Source of the DNA: a virus
IMG/VR virus record: IMGVR_UViG_3300044630_000669
Location: 1-23,186 of that record
Strand: one strand, 5' to 3'
Length of the DNA stretch: 23,186 nucleotides
The notes below the pieces were generated by a model, which ran no database searches, was not told the DNA's origin, and worked only from the letters and a program-made list of their open reading frames with translations. The position numbers and the translations under genes were made by a program. Positions 8,101 to 13,694 of this stretch are shown piece by piece. The first letter of the stretch is position 1. Each line of letters begins with the position of its first letter.

Positions 8101-8753
8101 GCTCCGCCTACTACAACCCAGGAATTACCTGTAGTTTTGTAGAAATACTGGAATACTGTACTAGGTGCAGATCCTTCTTGAGGATCTGTATAAACTGCAT
8201 AATCACCTATGTTTCCAATAGCCTGATTTGGAAATCCACCAGACATATCAGTTGAATCTGTAATTACGATAGGAGATTGTAATACAAAGTTTCCTGTAGC
8301 AGCGTTAAATTCGTATATACCCCAAGTTGATTCAGTCGTGTTTAACCAAACAGTACCATTATCTGGATATCCTACTGGACGACCTGTGGTGCCTACTAAG
8401 CTTGCCAAATCAATGTCTGCTCTCAATACGTAGCAACGATTAGTTACTCCAAGCAAAGAGTACGCAGCTAATAGACCATACTCATTAAGTTCATAACCCT
8501 GCAACGGTGTGCCATTACTACTTGTATAGAATGTTGGGTTACCATAAAGAGTAACGAGGTCACGTTGACTTGTAACTTGATATAGTTTATTTGCGTTCGC
8601 CGCTGTTGTAGCTGTTGCAACACTGACCCCATTTGGGTCAACTTTGTCTTGTGCTGTTGCTAGCAATACAAACGGGACAGAACCGGGTGCGGCTGGAAGG
8701 TACTGACTTTGGTCAATTACTTGTACTTCTACGCCTGGTGATGTTAATGCCAT
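5163..8753 (-). CDS. 18: Tail sheath protein gp18, greatly enlarged
   Basis: The contractile sheath subunit, 1196 residues against 659 in T4. The N-terminal sheath core (about 1-120: S-P-G-V-E-V near the start, A-A-P-G-S-V-P-F-V) and C-terminal core (about 800-1196: G-Y-N-V-K-Q, D-R-G-E-T-G-Y-I-L-G-D-T, Y-P-W-L-A-A-A-G-T-R-R-G, L-N-Y-G-N-K-T, final I-P-V-R-I) are clear. Between them lie about 670 residues of Thr/Ser/Gly-rich beta modules with repeated Trp-containing units (about 130-162, 183-222, 354-384, 680-705, 745-776) and a G-T-G-Y-V-V-G-E unit near 600. T4 gp18 also carries surface insertions, but much smaller. Upstream are a late promoter (8806-8813), a leader hairpin and an AAAGGA site 7 bases before the ATG. 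Confidence 0.92.
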   Translation of the reverse strand: MALTSPGVEVQVIDQSQYLPAAPGSVPFVLLATAQDKVDPNGVSVATATTAANANKLYQVTSQRDLVTLYGNPTFYTSSNGTPLQGYELNEYGLLAAYSLLGVTNRCYVLRADIDLASLVGTTGRPVGYPDNGTVWLNTTESTWGIYEFNAATGNFVLQSPIVITDSTDMSGGFPNQAIGNIGDYAVYTDPQEGSAPSTVFQYFYKTTGNSWVVVGGAPWKQDWPTVEGTESNPVLDAGDTFSINLDGDVTVAITVPDAGGGVGNVAGVATAINNLGWTYLSASVRNGKLVIFGIYPEGETSPPRYLTIATGTGTVLDDLGIDAGTYYQPVSTWATAAQQPLWQASQTYSRPTGSVWLKAGGTGLNPVVQQWSDITEDWVTKEIALAVSDAAVIATLDPTGGQAIPAGTIYAQYNFNGSSRVTPVGLWKRAATGPTVVTGTNTAPDFSSLGPDATGPYNLYVNVSSPNSSTMSSTTYTVTITEGSDASDFVIDWASAGIPYTTASVTTSGAIQITHTEGGCISINDILQSGSNQGKSNGVLVEAGLIASTTDNVKYYDSILSTFTGVTQSATSGSGTDAEITVFSQYGGYSPSPTPSVAGTGYVVGEIVTFSGADLGGVAGANNLVIEVTSVNGSGGITSLTFVSGVSLAVYGILLSNWAEFTYTANEGAPVANPPNNQNWFYSVVDQVDIMVNYNGAWKGYKNQAYDLNGFPTPTGSNTTDPAGPIVSATEPTTQSDGTALVFGDLWISTADLENYPVIYRWQSVSGESQWVLIDNADQTNPTGVLFADARWATNGTTSVTDDPIPTITSLLTSNYLDIDAPDDALYPTGMLLFNTRRSGYNVKQFKENYFSNANFPGESLPTERDAWVSVSGLQSNGSPYMGRKAQRAMVVEALRAAIDTNTDIRDEDNFFNLMAAPNYPELQPNMVVLNADRGETGYILGDTPMGLSDSATDIQAWATNAAGATSTGEEGCVTRNTYLGLFYPSGITSDLSGNLVAVPASHMMLRTFLRNDTIAYPWLAAAGTRRGIIDNAANIGYVNRDTGEFQVIKTRLGIRDVLYVNFINPLVFFTGNGLLNYGNKTSFNSSSALDRTNVARLIAYMRRQLTLAGRPYVFEPNDGFTRGQIANTIESLCLDLVAKRGIYDYLVVCDESNNTPARIDRNELWVDVAIEPVKAAEFIYIPVRILNTGELSGA

Positions 8754-8779
8754 TTTCTTTTCCTTTATGTAAAATTTTG

Positions 8780-8792
8780 AGGCTTACGGCCT
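8780..8792 (-). other. Small hairpin in the sheath mRNA leader
   Basis: AGGC/GCCT around a five-base loop, between the late promoter (8806-8813) and the ribosome-binding site. Could stabilise the 5' end of an abundant mRNA; short enough that chance is possible. Confidence 0.3.
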
Positions 8793-8805
8793 AAATGCAT
8801 ATTAT

Positions 8806-8813
8806 TATTTAGT
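8806..8813 (-). promoter_or_regulatory. Late promoter (ACTAAATA) for the tail sheath gene
   Basis: ACTAAATA on the minus strand, a CTAAATA-type late motif as also described in T4-like cyanophages. It lies 52 bases before the sheath ATG, leaving a real leader. It is divergent from the plus-strand late promoter at 8862. Confidence 0.55.
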
Positions 8814-8861
8814 AAAAAAATCAAAAAAGGCTGGTTTAACGTACCTTCGAAGGTTAATTTT

Positions 8862-8869
8862 TATAAATA
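8862..8869 (+). promoter_or_regulatory. Perfect T4 late promoter (TATAAATA) abutting the HNH-like gene
   Basis: TATAAATA exactly matches the T4 late consensus. Only four bases separate it from the ATG at 8874, so transcription should start at or next to the start codon. No ribosome-binding site could fit on such an mRNA. Confidence 0.7.
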
Positions 8870-8873
8870 CAAG

Positions 8874-9227
8874 ATGAGCATACTTCGACCTATTTGTGAC
8901 AAGTGTAATAAAAATTACCGAGCTATTAATTATGTTCGTGACGGCGTAACTCATTATCGTAGTATTTGCGATGAGTGTGGTAGGAAGAAGAAAAAACTTA
9001 AACCCCGGCGATCCCTATGGACTAAGGGAGGGTATAAGAAAAAAGCCGCATGTGATTTATGCGGCTTTCATAGTGTGATACCCAGTCAGATAACAGTATT
9101 TCACATTGACGGAGATTTAGAAAACATTAATCCAAGTAACTTAAGGTCTATATGTCTTAATTGTATCGAGGTTGTTAAGAAGACAGAGGTTACTTGGCGT
9201 AGAGGTGACCTACAAGTTGATTATTGA
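8874..9227 (+). CDS. Zinc-binding HNH-endonuclease-like protein
   Basis: A 117-residue basic protein with four CxxC pairs: C8/C11, C32/C35, C60/C63, C94/C97. That is enough for two zinc sites. Between the last two pairs, F-H-I-D-G (H77, D79) and N-P-S-N-L-R (N89) resemble the beta-beta-alpha-metal (His-Me finger) core of HNH nucleases. Residues 38-57 form a Lys/Arg-rich linker suited to nucleic acid. I recall close relatives in many aquatic T4-like phages, usually annotated as hypothetical or HNH. It lies alone on the plus strand between sheath and dNMP kinase and overlaps the latter's 3' end by 18 bases. A free-standing homing nuclease or a regulator are both possible. Confidence 0.65.
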   Translation: MSILRPICDKCNKNYRAINYVRDGVTHYRSICDECGRKKKKLKPRRSLWTKGGYKKKAACDLCGFHSVIPSQITVFHIDGDLENINPSNLRSICLNCIEVVKKTEVTWRRGDLQVDY

Positions 9228-9842
9228 TTCGATCTTCTTATGCAAATGATCTATTGTACCGTTGTTTTCAATATAATGATCGTAGTCCAATCCTACACTT
9301 GAGTATTCACTAGCGTGGACACCTAGCTTATCCAATTTAAGCTTACTTAAAGACCAACTCATATTTTTAACTTCACCTTTATTAAATGAGACTGCTGAAT
9401 CGTACCATTCAGGTTGTTCCCCTCGAATTATTCGCATTGTAGTTCCACCAGCAGATTTTATTGCATTAACTTCATTTGCAAAACGGCAATCAGTAATTAC
9501 AATATTATCAGTACTTTGGCGTAGTTTATTTTCGACACTTGCAACCCAAATATCAGTGTGGAAGTGATTTCTTAAAACCTCAGTACCCCAATACTGTAGT
9601 ACCCATCTAGGAGTAATGTCCATTTTCAACCGCGTACTCCACCAAACGTCTTTCTGCTCTCGCCACTCTCTGCTGGTTTTAGTAGTGCCTTCTAGTAACT
9701 CTCTATCCCAACCAAACACATTTGATACTGCATCTTTTAATGAGGCTGCAAAACTCACACGCTTGAATCCGTGAAATGTGCAAAGATAATCTGCTACTGT
9801 GTCTTTGCCACTTCCTATTAAGCCAGTTACTCCTAAAATCAT
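9210..9842 (-). CDS. 1: Deoxynucleoside monophosphate kinase (T4 gene 1 type)
   Basis: A 210-residue P-loop kinase that would phosphorylate dNMPs to dNDPs for phage DNA synthesis. The Walker A motif G-L-I-G-S-G-K-D-T is at residues 7-15. The dNMP-binding region F-A-A-S-L-K-D-A-V (about 31-39) and the lid-type W-R-E-Q-K-D-V-W-W region follow, then V-I-T-D-C-R-F-A-N-E (about 114-123), all typical of phage dNMP kinases. The start has an AGGAG site 7 bases upstream, but that site lies in the 3' arm of a long hairpin (9849-9881) that also contains a -10-like sequence. An enzyme among late neck/tail genes should need its own timing, which this arrangement could supply. Confidence 0.88.
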   Translation of the reverse strand: MILGVTGLIGSGKDTVADYLCTFHGFKRVSFAASLKDAVSNVFGWDRELLEGTTKTSREWREQKDVWWSTRLKMDITPRWVLQYWGTEVLRNHFHTDIWVASVENKLRQSTDNIVITDCRFANEVNAIKSAGGTTMRIIRGEQPEWYDSAVSFNKGEVKNMSWSLSKLKLDKLGVHASEYSSVGLDYDHYIENNGTIDHLHKKIESIINL

Positions 9843-9848
9843 GTGGAA

Positions 9849-9881
9849 ACTCCTATCAGATACTTAGTATATGACAGGAGT
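9849..9881 (-). promoter_or_regulatory. Hairpin burying the dNMP kinase ribosome-binding site
   Basis: A 33-base near-perfect inverted repeat. As minus-strand RNA it pairs along about 15 positions with one mismatch and one G-U pair, closing on a UAA loop. Its 3' arm contains the AGGAG used by the kinase ATG at 9842. The G-U pair would be a C/A mismatch on the other strand, favouring a function in kinase mRNA. Confidence 0.65.
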
Positions 9882-9894
9882 ATGAAAAAGTAAA
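9866..9894 (-). promoter_or_regulatory. Candidate sigma70-type promoter for dNMP kinase, inside the hairpin
   Basis: On the minus strand TTTACT (9894-9889, 4/6 to TTGACA), a 17-base spacer and TATACT (9871-9866, 5/6 to TATAAT). Start would fall near 9859, inside the 3' arm of the hairpin, giving an mRNA that lacks the pairing 5' arm and exposes AGGAG. Confidence 0.45.
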
Positions 9895-9902
9895 GTGTCA
9901 GT

Positions 9903-10688
9903 TTACCCTTGGATCCATGTCAAGGGCTGGGAATAATCAACATAGCGTTTGAGTTCGTCAATCAATGCTTCCTGCAGTGCTTTGGCTTCTGCCTTCATTG
10001 CACTACCGTTTAAGCTAGTACCACCACCTGGGCCTGCTATGCTAGCAAATTTTTCACGGGCTTCACCTATGATACCTTTTAGTACGGCTAAAGTAAAGTC
10101 ACCAATCCATACACCTGCGCCCGGGTCTTGTAGTAACACCTCGACGGATCTCTGGACATCAGCCCATATAAGAACCTTCTCACCTGTACCCTTAAAGTCA
10201 CGCACGATACGCATAACTTTAGTAACAGGGTCAAATGTGTAGTTTAAATAACCACCAAACATACGTGCGGTTAATTCAACATAACCAGCATAAAAATCAT
10301 ATGTTGCTAATCCGCCAGCTACATTATAGTTTAATAGATAGGTATTAAGAATAGCACTAGAGAACGGATCAAAACTAGTAGATCCGGGTCCTGTTTCTAA
10401 ACCAACTGTCCTACGATACAAACATCTTACATTAATAAATTCACTAGGTAATGTGTAGGTATCAACATTTTTAATAACAGTGAATAGTGTATATGTTTCC
10501 GCAGTTGCATTTTGTGCTCTTTGTCGGTATATCTTTATGGCGTAATTAAACGCGGCTTCATAATGCTGAGGATCTAATTCTAAGTCGATGATATCACCAC
10601 CTAACCTCAATCGGATGTTATTAAAGAGGGCTTCTTTTAGTTCATCTAGAGTTAAGTTAGTGGGTGTCGATAATATGCTGGCTACCAT
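9903..10688 (-). CDS. 13: Neck protein gp13
   Basis: A 261-residue homologue of T4 gp13 (309), which with gp14 forms the neck that seals the filled head and joins the tail. The N-terminal block matches T4 gp13 by eye: L-R-L-G-G-D-I-I-D-L-E-L (about 27-38) against R-R-L-G-A-P-I-I-N-V-E-L, then a helix ending A-I-K-I-Y. The C-terminus (A-L-Q-E-A-L-I-D-E-L-K-R) matches E-A-L-R-E-E-L in T4. The start has AGGA upstream and a GATAAATA late promoter 20 bases before the ATG. It is the only neck gene on this strand; gp14 and gp15 lie on the plus strand some 4 kb away. Confidence 0.8.
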   Translation of the reverse strand: MVASILSTPTNLTLDELKEALFNNIRLRLGGDIIDLELDPQHYEAAFNYAIKIYRQRAQNATAETYTLFTVIKNVDTYTLPSEFINVRCLYRRTVGLETGPGSTSFDPFSSAILNTYLLNYNVAGGLATYDFYAGYVELTARMFGGYLNYTFDPVTKVMRIVRDFKGTGEKVLIWADVQRSVEVLLQDPGAGVWIGDFTLAVLKGIIGEAREKFASIAGPGGGTSLNGSAMKAEAKALQEALIDELKRYVDYSQPLTWIQG

Positions 10689-10708
10689 TGTGTATTCCTA
10701 ATATCTTA

Positions 10709-10716
10709 TATTTATC
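10709..10716 (-). promoter_or_regulatory. T4-type late promoter (GATAAATA) for gp13
   Basis: GATAAATA on the minus strand, 20 bases before the gp13 ATG, with AGGA in the intervening leader. Confidence 0.6.
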
Positions 10717-10747
10717 TGGTTACATGTGTTTAGATATTCTTAGGCAA

Positions 10748-10776
10748 TGGCGAGTAGATATAAAATCTACAAGCCA
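10748..10776 (+). other. Strong stem-loop upstream of the candidate structured RNA
   Basis: TGGC (10748-10751) pairs with GCCA (10773-10776) and GTAGAT with ATCTAC, separated by a symmetric GA/AA internal loop and capped by ATAAA. It lies in the gene-free stretch and contains the ATG of a doubtful 65-codon frame. It may be part of the downstream RNA or a separate regulatory hairpin. Confidence 0.4.
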
Positions 10777-10818
10777 AAAACATTCTTGAGGAACATAGGC
10801 GATGATGAATTAAAAGAT

Positions 10819-10824
10819 TATAGT
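10819..10824 (+). promoter_or_regulatory. Possible -10 element (TATAGT) for the candidate RNA
   Basis: TATAGT (5/6 to TATAAT) on the plus strand. A start about seven bases on would coincide with the first base of the closing helix (10830). No good -35 box lies at 16-18 bases; an activator or phage factor would be needed. Confidence 0.25.
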
Positions 10825-10829
10825 GGAGG

Positions 10830-11148
10830 ATTGTCTATGTCTCACCAACCCCGTGAAGGGACCTTTCCGTATTCGCTGTTAAAGTGTAGGTATATTCATC
10901 AGGATTCTACACACAGCCCAGGCCCTCTATCGCAATTACTATGACCTGGCATACTATCAACTGTTAAGATATGGGAAACGTTACTCAACAAAGGTGAGGC
11001 GTTTAAAGCATCCACGGGTAGTCCCATAAATCTAGCGTTGGTCCCGCAGTCTACCGTCGCACCACTATGAGGACGGGTTATAGCCACACTTTGAGGTAGT
11101 GGGTCACCTATAGACCAATTAAAAAACGGGCACTGTGGCCCGTTTTAG
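10830..11148 (+). ncRNA. Candidate structured non-coding RNA of unknown class, ending in a terminator
   Basis: This stretch lacks a convincing gene and is GC-richer (about 46% by hand count over 10861-11100) than the phage background. Bases 10830-10839 can pair with 11109-11119 (ten pairs, one bulge, one G-U), closing a domain of about 290 bases. Inside are GCTGT+GTGTAG with CTACAC+ACAGC (10875-10917), CCAGG/CCTGG (10918-10949), TATGGGA/TCCCATA (10970-11028) enclosing AACG/CGTT and CTCA/TGAG, and CCGTC/GACGG or CTACC/GGTAG (11051-11099). A rival helix TTGGTC/GACCAA (11038-11118) could act as a switch. A strong hairpin follows at once. I find no tmRNA, RNase P, SRP or group I/II intron signatures. 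Plus strand is favoured by the G-U pair and the terminator position. Confidence 0.45.
11122..11147 (-). terminator. Bidirectional terminator between the MazG operon and the candidate RNA
   Basis: AAAACGGGC and GCCCGTTTT form a perfect nine-base stem around a six-base loop. On the minus strand it is followed by a T-run and lies directly after the MazG-like stop (11149), ending that operon. On the plus strand it ends in TTTTAGTT and could terminate the candidate RNA. Confidence 0.8.
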
Positions 11149-11589
11149 TTAGATATCGCCTTCTTTGCGATTCTCTGAGTAGTGTGCATCAAAACTGCCA
11201 CCGGGGTAGCGTGATTCTAATTTACGCACATTTTCATCAATGACTTCATTGGGGTCGATGTTCAATGCCCGACATGCATTGATCCAGTACCACATAACAT
11301 CACCTAGTTCACGCTTCATGTGAAAGACTGCGGCATCATCAAGTGGCTTGCCTTGAAAAATAATCTTTTTGGGCACTTCGATAAACTCTCCGGCTTCTGC
11401 TGCTAAGCCAAAACAAGCAGTCATAAGCAACGGAACGTTGATATCGGGTCCGTGCTCACCCGTAACAGAATTATAGTTACTATCCAAATCATCCAGACGA
11501 TCATGGAATGTAGTCAAGTCATTGCTTGCTCGGCTTGTCACAGCCTCTACGAATTGTTGGTATTTGTTTAAATCAATGTTTTGTGTCAT
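11149..11589 (-). CDS. MazG-like nucleotide pyrophosphohydrolase
   Basis: A 146-residue all-alpha NTP pyrophosphohydrolase of the MazG superfamily. The metal-binding motifs are present: E-A-E-A-G-E-F-type ExxE (E65, E68, with E71) and E-L-G-D (E94, D97), followed by K-L-E-S-R-Y-P-G-G-S-F-D near 123-134, usual in phage versions. It hydrolyses (d)NTPs to monophosphates; in aquatic phages it is thought to adjust nucleotide pools or alarmone signalling. Last gene of the minus-strand operon; its ATG overlaps the preceding stop (ATGA) and a strong terminator follows its own stop. The preceding residues 1-50 form an extra N-terminal helix region. Substrate unknown. Confidence 0.85.
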   Translation of the reverse strand: MTQNIDLNKYQQFVEAVTSRASNDLTTFHDRLDDLDSNYNSVTGEHGPDINVPLLMTACFGLAAEAGEFIEVPKKIIFQGKPLDDAAVFHMKRELGDVMWYWINACRALNIDPNEVIDENVRKLESRYPGGSFDAHYSENRKEGDI

Positions 11590-12338
11590 AATAGTCCTTT
11601 TTCTGTGATATAATTATGAAGATGTTCAGCATAAAGTCTATGCGGAATTTCGTCATGGTGAAAGTACTTTGCTTTCGTATTTTCATACCCTTGATTTTTG
11701 TATTTCCAATAGAATGCATTTTTTGGGTCATTGAGACCTATATAATGCCGTTGATCTATTAGATTTAAATAAAATTCTATATGCTTGTTTTCTTCTTCAA
11801 ACATGCACATGGTGTTACACATTAGATAATTTACTGAGATGGATTTGAAAAAATATTGAAGTTGGAGTATTTGGTTTGCGTTTTGAATTTCTAGATACTC
11901 TAAATTTTTTGCAATGAAATTATGATAGGTTGCTATAAATTCCTTCTCCTCAGGATTTGCACCAGCATAGCCCATGATAATTCTCATATATTTTTTACCT
12001 TCACTTGCATGATAATCACTGAATGGAAAATGCATTCCGTAATTAGAGATGCGATGTACTGGAATTTCCATCCTAGTACTTTCTGCCCATCCTATGACAA
12101 CAAAAACTTCCATAGTACTAGCGTCATATTTTTCATTAAACCATTGTAGGACGCTTCTAGCAATGGTAGAGTTTGTTGATCCGGGTTCTGCAATATTAAC
12201 CGGAGTATAATTCATATGTCCGGCTAATATATTTCCAAAAGAATGATCTCTGTTATATTTACTGTCGTTACTGCCGTCTATCTCAGATCCAGCGGTATGG
12301 CTACACCCGGCAATAAGCATTATTTTTTTATGTGTCAT
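11586..12338 (-). CDS. SGNH-hydrolase-like protein, tandem copy A
   Basis: A 250-residue protein with SGNH/GDSL-hydrolase-like order: I-M-L-I-A-G-C-S-H (candidate nucleophile S13) after the first strand, N-I-A-E-P-G-S-T-N-S (G53, N56) as block II, a strand V-V-I-G-W-A-E in place of the usual GxND block, and H-H-D-E-I-P-H near the C-terminus (D229, H233) as a possible Asp/His pair. It is clearly paralogous to the next upstream gene (12350-13111). I believe this family is catalogued as DUF6071, from memory and unchecked. It lies in the early-type operon, 11 bases after copy B, and overlaps MazG by four bases. An esterase or deacetylase is the natural guess; substrate unknown. Confidence 0.6.
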   Translation of the reverse strand: MTHKKIMLIAGCSHTAGSEIDGSNDSKYNRDHSFGNILAGHMNYTPVNIAEPGSTNSTIARSVLQWFNEKYDASTMEVFVVIGWAESTRMEIPVHRISNYGMHFPFSDYHASEGKKYMRIIMGYAGANPEEKEFIATYHNFIAKNLEYLEIQNANQILQLQYFFKSISVNYLMCNTMCMFEEENKHIEFYLNLIDQRHYIGLNDPKNAFYWKYKNQGYENTKAKYFHHDEIPHRLYAEHLHNYITEKGLL

Positions 12339-12349
12339 TGTAACCTATT

Positions 12350-13111
12350 CTATTTGTAAGTTGTGTGTAGATTGTTTTTAGTAATATACTCGTAAAGATG
12401 ATCCGCATAAAGCTTATGTGGAATTTCGTCATGGTGATAGTACTGTGCTTTTGCGTTCTTGTAACCCATATTAGCGTATTTGTAATAGAACGGTTCGTTG
12501 TTATTGTCGAAATCTAAAAATCTATTACGGTCAATTTGATCTTTGTACCATTGCAATGTAGGATCATTCTGAGTGAACATATATAATGTATTGACTAACA
12601 AATACTTTACCTTCTTCATTTTGAGAAAATATTGTAATTGCAATGTATAGGTCGCACTTAGTATCTCTAGGTATAATTCGTTGTCGGCCATGAATCTATG
12701 ATAACCTTCGATAAAGTCCTGTTCTCGTGAGCCGTTACCTTTGTAGCCCATATTGATTCTGATGTAGTCATCATTTGTAGGACTGTACCAATCTACGTGT
12801 TTATCCCACTCTTGATTATACCAAGTCTTCTGATAGAACGGGACTTCCATTCTGATACCATCAGCCCATCCTACGATTACAAACACATCATCATATGGAT
12901 TGTAGTTGTGATTGAACCAATCTAGGACGCTCCGAACAATTCCACCGTTTGCTGAACCTGATACTGCAATATTAACTGGTTCATACCCTAATTTAGTTGC
13001 AAGCAAATTACCAAAGCTATTTTGACGATTGTATGGGCTGTCACATGTGCCATCTATTTCAGATCCTGCAGGGTCACTTCCTCCTGCTATTAACATTATT
13101 TTTTTACTCAT
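12350..13111 (-). CDS. SGNH-hydrolase-like protein, tandem copy B
   Basis: A 253-residue paralogue of copy A, aligning along its whole length. Shared blocks are K-K-I-M-L-I-A-G, A-G-S-E-I-D-G, S-F-G-N, P-V-N-I-A, a G-W-A-(E/D) strand and H-H-D-E-I-P-H (D228, H232). The nucleophile block differs: G-G-S-D-P (S12) instead of G-C-S-H-T, so the Ser is kept but its neighbours changed. Block II is S-G-S-A-N-G-G. This suggests a tandem duplication followed by divergence in specificity or loss of activity. It overlaps the preceding SGNH-like gene by eight bases and is therefore translationally coupled. Function unknown beyond the fold guess. Confidence 0.6.
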   Translation of the reverse strand: MSKKIMLIAGGSDPAGSEIDGTCDSPYNRQNSFGNLLATKLGYEPVNIAVSGSANGGIVRSVLDWFNHNYNPYDDVFVIVGWADGIRMEVPFYQKTWYNQEWDKHVDWYSPTNDDYIRINMGYKGNGSREQDFIEGYHRFMADNELYLEILSATYTLQLQYFLKMKKVKYLLVNTLYMFTQNDPTLQWYKDQIDRNRFLDFDNNNEPFYYKYANMGYKNAKAQYYHHDEIPHKLYADHLYEYITKNNLHTTYK

Positions 13112-13694
13112 TCATTACTCTTAAACGATTTGACACAGACTGATATACAATCTGATTTCCTTCTTCGGTGTAGTGATTTACTGAACCTCTGTGTTTAGCA
13201 AATACTTCTTTGAAGTTTGCAAAAATTTCAAACTCATGTAAATTTTTCCAATCTATATGAGATATGTGTAGCGTCTTGACCGGACATAATTCTTCAATAT
13301 CACGCAATAATAGATTATGCATGTACTCTGCATATTGTACATCAAAGTACTTGTCAAAGTATTCTACTACGGGTTTTAATTCAGGATGATCGGGTAAATG
13401 TTCCAACACATCACTATATAATAGACAACTGTTTTTATGTAGTTTGTCTTTATGGTGCACCGGATGTTCAGGCACATAAAGGCGGTATGGGCTAGTATGT
13501 GACACTAGCACCATACCAAACTTATCTAAATTAACAGACTGTAATTGTTTTAGGATTTTGTATTCACTACAACCCGCTTGAGCAAGATTCGTTATTTTAT
13601 AATCTTGTTCAAGCAGATTGACCCAACCTTTTCCTTTTACCTTAACAGTCCAATCAGCGGCAAAGCTATCGCCGCAGATTAGAAGTTTATCCAT
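13104..13694 (-). CDS. SGNH-hydrolase-like protein, third member
   Basis: A 196-residue protein with a textbook start for the SGNH/GDSL family: L-L-I-C-G-D-S-F at residues 4-11 (nucleophile S10), then N-L-A-Q-A-G-C-S-E (G41) as block II, V-S-H-T-S-P at the third block position, and V-N-H-Y-T-E-E-G-N near the C-terminus with a candidate catalytic H174 followed by the usual xxxxG. The usual Asp three residues before that His is replaced by Ser (S171), so the acid may come from elsewhere or be absent. Only distantly related to copies A and B. The ATG overlaps the upstream stop (TAATG). Three such proteins in a row point to one shared process. Confidence 0.62.
   Translation of the reverse strand: MDKLLICGDSFAADWTVKVKGKGWVNLLEQDYKITNLAQAGCSEYKILKQLQSVNLDKFGMVLVSHTSPYRLYVPEHPVHHKDKLHKNSCLLYSDVLEHLPDHPELKPVVEYFDKYFDVQYAEYMHNLLLRDIEELCPVKTLHISHIDWKNLHEFEIFANFKEVFAKHRGSVNHYTEEGNQIVYQSVSNRLRVMNE

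Noticed and set aside
10747-10944. A 65-codon plus-strand frame starting MASRYKIYKPK
   Set aside because: Its ATG lies in a stem-loop, the ribosome-binding site is weak, and the second half has atypical composition and lies in the candidate structured RNA. The first 45 codons look protein-like, so a small gene or gene remnant is not excluded.
10899-11087. A 62-codon minus-strand frame
   Set aside because: No ribosome-binding site or promoter. It lies downstream of a strong terminator and overlaps the paired region; Cys/Pro/Ser-rich composition is unlike the phage's proteins.
10830-11148. Possible tmRNA, RNase P RNA, SRP RNA or group I/II intron
   Set aside because: No tRNA-like end, tag frame, RNase P core motif, SRP tetraloop motif, or convincing intron core/domain V. 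An AAGATAT resembling a group I element is isolated.
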